Assembly: GCA_900552305.1 (NCBI GenBank)
Contig: URZD01000021.1
Location: forward strand, 1 to 17,117
DNA: 17,117 nucleotides
Direction of reading: 5' to 3'
Origin: an uncultured Eubacteriales bacterium
GTDB lineage: Bacteria > Bacillota > Clostridia > Monoglobales > Monoglobaceae
Position 1 is the first letter of the stretch, and every line of letters starts with the position of its first letter. Under the pieces are notes generated by a model, which ran no database searches, was not told where the DNA came from, and saw only the letters and a list, made by a program, of their open reading frames with translations. Shown here one piece after another: positions 13,757-17,117 of the stretch. Position numbers and translations under genes: made by a program.

Positions 13757-14128
13757 ATGGAGAAAAATGTTGAAATTTCACTTCTGTTCGGGTTTTACAA
13801 AAACCTGCTTACTGCGCGGCAGGCGGACACCGTGGATTTGTATTATAACGAGGATTTGTCGCTTGCCGAAATCGGCGAGGAGCTTGGCATAAGCCGCCAG
13901 GGCGTGCGCGACAACCTTAAACGCGCGGAGCAGCTGCTGTATGACGCGGAGGAAAAGCTGGGTCTTGCAAAGCGTTTTATCGAGATACGCGGCAAGCTCG
14001 GCGAAATCGACATAATGATTAAGGAAATCGAAGGCTCGGCGGAGGCAAACCGACTTCCCGCCGATATACGAAAAAAAATAAATGCGGTGCTTGAAACGCT
14101 CTCGGACATCAACGGACTGACCGAGTAG
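13757..14128 (+). CDS. ylxM: YlxM-family putative helix-turn-helix protein (UPF0122)
   Basis: 123-residue protein with a sigma-70 region 4-like helix-turn-helix at about residues 17-60 (LTARQADTVDLYYNEDLSLAEIGEELGISRQGVRDNLKRAE). Residues 61-123 are a charged, mostly helical tail. YlxM sits directly upstream of ffh in most Firmicutes and is thought to modulate the signal recognition particle by binding the SRP RNA in streptococci. Here it is 52 bp before ffh, in the same order. The ribosome site CGGAGGTG is strong and the ATG is the only sensible start. Confidence 0.92.
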   Translation: MEKNVEISLLFGFYKNLLTARQADTVDLYYNEDLSLAEIGEELGISRQGVRDNLKRAEQLLYDAEEKLGLAKRFIEIRGKLGEIDIMIKEIEGSAEANRLPADIRKKINAVLETLSDINGLTE

Positions 14129-14180
14129 GCACACGGGCGCGGCAATTCTACACCTGACCCAAGAAAGGACGTGACGCGGT

Positions 14181-15542
14181 ATGGCATTTGAGAGCTTGGC
14201 TGACAAGCTGCAAAACACCTTTAAAAAGCTGCGCGGCAAGGGCAAGGTTTCCGAAAAGGACTTGAAGGAAGCCATGCGCGAGGTTAAACTCGCGCTTTTG
14301 GAAGCCGACGTAAACTTTAAGGTTGTCAAGGACTTTATCAAAAACGTATCCGAGCGTGCGGCGGGCAGCGAGGTTATGGAGTCACTGACCCCGGCTCAGC
14401 AGGTTATTAAGATAGTAAACGAGGAACTCATCGCCCTTATGGGCAGTGAGGAACAAAAGATAAAAATTTCGCCCAAGCCGCCCACGGTCATCATGATGGT
14501 CGGACTTCAGGGCGCGGGCAAAACCACGACCTCGGCAAAGCTCGCGGGACTTTTCAGAAAGCAGGGCAAGCGCCCCCTCCTCTGTGCCTGTGACGTTTAC
14601 CGCCCGGCTGCCGTAAAGCAGCTTCAGGTTGTCGGCGCACAGCTTGACATTCCGGTATTTGCGGTTGAGGGCAGCCGCGAGCCGGTTAAAATCGCACAGG
14701 CTGCGCTTGAACACGCAAGAAGATATTCAAACGATATACTGATAATCGATACCGCAGGCCGTCTGCACATTGACGAGGAGCTTATGGACGAGCTGAAAAA
14801 CATCCGCCGCGAGGCGGAGGTCAGCGAAACGCTGCTTGTTGTCGACGCGATGACCGGTCAGGACGCGGTAAACGTCGCGGAGTCATTCAACCGCGATTTG
14901 GACATTGACGGCGTTGTGCTTACAAAGCTCGACGGCGACACCCGCGGCGGTGCGGCAATCTCCGTCCGCGCGGTAACAAACAAGCCGATTAAATTCTGCG
15001 GTATGGGCGAAAAGCTCTCCGATCTGGAGGTTTTCCACCCCGACAGAATGGCATCGCGAATCCTCGGCATGGGCGATGTTATGAGCCTTATCGAGAAAGC
15101 GGAGCAGGCGTTTGACGACAAGAAGGCGGCGGAGCTTGAAAAGAAAATGCGCAGCGCCACCTTCACCTACAACGACTTCCTCGACCAGATGGAGCAGATG
15201 AAGAAAATGGGGCCGCTCGAGCAGCTTATAAAAATGATGCCGGGCGTGAACGCACAGGCTCTTGAAAACGTGGATATTGACGAAAAAAGATTTTCACATA
15301 TTGAGGCAATCATAAAGTCCATGACGGAGGGTGAACGCGAAAACCGCGACAAGCTCATTCCAAAGCGCCGCGAAAGAATCGCGAAGGGCAGCGGAACGAG
15401 CATGGCGGAGGTAAACGCACTTATCAAGCAGTTTGAGCAGATGCAGAAAATGATGAAACAGCTTACCAACGGCAATATGGCAAAGCAGATGAAGCGCTTC
15501 GGCAAGCTCGGCGGCAAGGGCAGGGGACGTTTCCCGTTTTAG
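14181..15542 (+). CDS. ffh: Signal recognition particle GTPase Ffh (SRP54)
   Basis: 453-residue GTPase that binds signal peptides of nascent membrane proteins and, with SRP RNA and FtsY, delivers ribosomes to the membrane. Domains in order: N domain (about 1-85), G domain with P-loop GLQGAGKTT (108-116), DVYRPAA (138-144), DTAGR (190-194) and TKLDGDTRGG (248-257), then the methionine-rich M domain (about 300-430) with FLDQMEQMKKMGPLEQLIKMMPG. The C-terminus is glycine- and basic-rich. Length and all motifs are normal. The ribosome site AAAGGA is about 12 bases before the ATG, slightly far. Confidence 0.98.
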   Translation: MAFESLADKLQNTFKKLRGKGKVSEKDLKEAMREVKLALLEADVNFKVVKDFIKNVSERAAGSEVMESLTPAQQVIKIVNEELIALMGSEEQKIKISPKPPTVIMMVGLQGAGKTTTSAKLAGLFRKQGKRPLLCACDVYRPAAVKQLQVVGAQLDIPVFAVEGSREPVKIAQAALEHARRYSNDILIIDTAGRLHIDEELMDELKNIRREAEVSETLLVVDAMTGQDAVNVAESFNRDLDIDGVVLTKLDGDTRGGAAISVRAVTNKPIKFCGMGEKLSDLEVFHPDRMASRILGMGDVMSLIEKAEQAFDDKKAAELEKKMRSATFTYNDFLDQMEQMKKMGPLEQLIKMMPGVNAQALENVDIDEKRFSHIEAIIKSMTEGERENRDKLIPKRRERIAKGSGTSMAEVNALIKQFEQMQKMMKQLTNGNMAKQMKRFGKLGGKGRGRFPF

Positions 15543-15562
15543 GCGCGCCGCTTTAGATGAGT

Positions 15563-15629
15563 GTTTCCCGATTTTTGAGAACGTTTCCGACTTACGGAGC
15601 TGTTTCCCGCTTGGGGGCATTTCCGATTC
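15563..15629. repeat. Four short degenerate units between ffh and rpsP
   Basis: GTTTCCCGATTTT, GTTTCCGACTT, GTTTCCCGCTT and ATTTCCGATTC start near 15563, 15583, 15602 and 15619, at 17-20 bp intervals. The 136-bp gap has no other feature until the AT-rich stretch and ribosome site GGAGGTAA of rpsP. Confidence 0.45.
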
Positions 15630-15678
15630 AGTTTTAGAAAATTATTAAATTTTTATATATTTTTGGAGGTAATTTATT

Positions 15679-15924
15679 ATGGCAGTAAAAATTCGTTTAA
15701 GAAGAATGGGCGCAAAGAAGTCGCCGTTTTATCGTGTAGTTGTTGCGGATTCAAGATATCCGAGAGACGGCCGTTTTATCGAGCAGGTTGGAACATATAA
15801 CCCGCTGACAGAGCCGGCTACGGTTGACTTTGACACCGAGAAGGTTGAGAAGTGGATTGCAAACGGTGCACAGCCGACAGACACGGTTAAGCGTCTTTTA
15901 AAGAACAAGGGCATCATTAAATAA
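15679..15924 (+). CDS. rpsP: Small ribosomal subunit protein S16
   Basis: Ribosomal protein bS16, 81 residues, needed for early 30S assembly. The start MAVKIRLRRMGAKKSPFYRVVVADSR and the following RDGRFIEQVGTYNPL are diagnostic. The ribosome site TTTGGAGGTAA is excellent. It stands in the usual place between ffh and khpA; the next start is 47 bp beyond its stop. Confidence 0.98.
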   Translation: MAVKIRLRRMGAKKSPFYRVVVADSRYPRDGRFIEQVGTYNPLTEPATVDFDTEKVEKWIANGAQPTDTVKRLLKNKGIIK

Positions 15925-15971
15925 GAAAGCCGAGGCTCCATATGGGGCATACACGGCAGGAGGAACCGGTA

Positions 15972-16199
15972 ATGAAGGAACTTTTGGAGTTTGTTGCAAA
16001 ATCAATGGTCTCCGACCCGGACGCCGTTTCGGTTGAGGAGTCCATGCGGGACACAACGGTTGTCCTCACCTTGCACGTGGGCGAACACGACATGGGCAAG
16101 GTCATAGGCAGACAGGGCCGCATAGCAAAGGCTATACGCACTGTTGTCAAGGCGGCTGCAAGCCACGAAAACAAAAAGGTAATTGTAGATATTGTATAA
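15972..16199 (+). CDS. khpA: KH-domain RNA-binding protein KhpA
   Basis: 75-residue single KH domain protein (YlqC family), which forms a dimer or pairs with KhpB/Jag and affects cell division and small RNA biology in Firmicutes. The RNA-binding GxxG loop is in MGKVIGRQGRIAKAIRT (about residues 41-57). The start at 15972 (MKELLEFVAKSMV) is chosen over an in-frame ATG 30 bases upstream because AGGAGGAAC lies directly before it and the family begins this way. It is in its standard place between rpsP and rimM. Confidence 0.95.
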   Translation: MKELLEFVAKSMVSDPDAVSVEESMRDTTVVLTLHVGEHDMGKVIGRQGRIAKAIRTVVKAAASHENKKVIVDIV

Positions 16200-16210
16200 T
16201 ATCTGAACAG

Positions 16211-16263
16211 ACTGTATCGGGGGCAGGACGTAAGCGTTTTTTGCAGCTTGCCTTTGATACAGT
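16211..16263 (+). repeat. Hairpin between khpA and rimM
   Basis: ACTGTATC (16211-16218) and GATACAGT (16256-16263) are perfect complements; inside, AAGC and GCTT arms surround a run of six T. It fills most of the 98-bp gap before rimM, where ylqD stands in some Firmicutes. It could be an attenuator or a processing site; there is no T-run after the outer stem. Confidence 0.5.
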
Positions 16264-16297
16264 TTTGTTTATTACGGATATATGGAGAATCGATTGT

Positions 16298-16795
16298 ATG
16301 AATACATCACTTGAAATCGGACAAATAGTCAATACGCACGGCTTGCGCGGCGAGGTCAAGGTCATGCCCTGGTGTGACGACCCCGCCCTCTTTGACGAGC
16401 TTGCGTATGTTTGCATAGATAATAAGGAATTCGATATTGAACGCTCAAGAATGCAGAAGAATATGGTTATTCTCAAGCTGAAGGGCATTGATGATATAGA
16501 CACTGCCGAAACTTTTCGCAACCGCGTGCTTGCCGTTCCGCGCGAGGAGCTTGGCGAGTTGCCGGAGGGAACATACTATATATGCGACCTTTTGGGCTGC
16601 GAGGTGTTTACCGTGGACGGAACTCTGCTCGGCAAAATCGACGACATAATCAAAACGGGCAGCAACGACGTGTACTCCGTACGCAGCGGGGAGGGTAAGC
16701 AAATCCTTATCCCCGTGATAGACGAGGTAATGCGCGGCGTTGACATTGAAAATAAAAAAATAACGGTTGAGCCGTTAAAGGGACTGATTGACTGA
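16298..16795 (+). CDS. rimM: 16S rRNA processing protein RimM
   Basis: 165-residue ribosome maturation factor that binds S19 and helps fold the 3' domain of 16S rRNA. The N-terminal RimM domain starts LEIGQIVNTHGLRGEVKV, diagnostic of the family, and the C-terminal PRC-barrel-like part has YYICDLLGCEVFT, GSNDVYSV and ILIPVIDEVMRGVDIENKKITV. The ATG at 16298 is preferred over an in-frame start 57 bases earlier, since family members begin a few residues before the EIGQIV motif; GGAG lies about 11 bases upstream. The stop codon overlaps the trmD start by one base. Confidence 0.97.
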   Translation: MNTSLEIGQIVNTHGLRGEVKVMPWCDDPALFDELAYVCIDNKEFDIERSRMQKNMVILKLKGIDDIDTAETFRNRVLAVPREELGELPEGTYYICDLLGCEVFTVDGTLLGKIDDIIKTGSNDVYSVRSGEGKQILIPVIDEVMRGVDIENKKITVEPLKGLID

Positions 16796-17117
16796 TGGCG
16801 GGACTTAGAGTGGATATTCTGACCCTGTTCCCGGAAATGTTTGACGCCGTACTCGGCACAAGCATAATCGGCAGGGCGGTCAAAAACGGAATACTGGAAA
16901 TCAACTGCGTACAGATACGCGATTTCGCATTCAACAAGCACCGTCAGGTTGACGATTATCCGTACGGCGGCGGTCAGGGCATGGTTATGCAGGCGGAGCC
17001 TATATTCCTCGCCTACGAAAGCGTTTGCCGCGGCAGCGGCAAAAAGCCGCGGACGATATATATGTCGCCGCAGGGCAAGGTCTTTCGCCAGTCAACCGCA
17101 AAACGCCTTGCAAAATC
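16795..17117 (+). CDS. trmD: tRNA (guanine-N1)-methyltransferase TrmD, partial
   Basis: First 107 codons of TrmD, cut by the right edge of the window. TrmD methylates G37 of tRNAs with SAM bound in a trefoil knot and prevents frameshifting. The start MAGLRVDILTLFPEMF, the KHRQVDDYPYGGGQGMVM segment (about residues 48-65) and MSPQGK (about 90-95) are diagnostic. The first A of its ATG is the last base of the rimM TGA, so it is translationally coupled to rimM. Confidence 0.97.
   Translation, partial: MAGLRVDILTLFPEMFDAVLGTSIIGRAVKNGILEINCVQIRDFAFNKHRQVDDYPYGGGQGMVMQAEPIFLAYESVCRGSGKKPRTIYMSPQGKVFRQSTAKRLAK

Overview
The window looks like chromosome from a spore-forming Clostridia (Firmicutes) bacterium, probably an uncultured gut or anaerobic lineage of the Oscillospirales/Clostridiales type. 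The reasons are the spmA-spmB sporulation pair, a DacF-like D,D-carboxypeptidase with signal peptide, strong AGGAGG-type ribosome sites, and the order ylxM-ffh-rpsP-khpA-rimM-trmD, which is standard in Firmicutes. This taxonomic call is inference from gene content; no database was searched.

Layout. Positions 1-288 are AT-rich and carry what looks like the end of a broken transposase. 289-1464 (minus) is a penicillin-binding D-Ala-D-Ala carboxypeptidase. 1626-2289 (plus) is a HAD phosphatase split by an apparent 2-bp loss in a GC run, followed by a hairpin terminator. 2339-2886 is non-coding and repeat-rich: a 27-bp direct repeat, several perfect inverted repeats, and a 274-bp nested palindromic element that reaches the stop codon of a CE7 acetyl esterase gene (2886-3851, minus). 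spmA and spmB (3998-5103) follow on the plus strand, and a second nested palindromic element of 278 bp (5100-5377) begins at the spmB stop codon. 5378-5704 holds a degenerate repeat.

On the minus strand, a strong promoter at 6847-6875 reads through two identical tRNA-Val(UAC) genes towards a DUF177/YceD gene and rpmF (L32), with a terminator at 5705-5742. A DMT-family transporter (6902-7822) and an AraC-type regulator (8012-8842) are also on the minus strand. Divergent from the regulator is a sugar-metabolism set: a xylose-isomerase-like TIM barrel protein (8984-9841), a Gfo/Idh/MocA oxidoreductase (11366-12424) and a second TIM barrel isomerase (12454-13338). This set is interrupted by an AT-rich island (about 9842-11340) carrying an EEP-family hydrolase, a cluster of inverted repeats and an internally deleted transposase.

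The right end is core housekeeping. After a short-period repeat array and a strong terminator (13529-13576), a consensus promoter (13674-13702) starts ylxM, ffh, rpsP, khpA, rimM and trmD, the last cut by the window edge. These genes serve protein targeting to the membrane, ribosome assembly and tRNA modification.

The most unusual content is the pair of ~275-bp nested palindromic elements. They share a 51-nt core of about 82% identity with two double compensatory changes in a central stem, while their outer arms are different in sequence yet self-complementary within each copy. No defence system, CRISPR array or prophage was seen.
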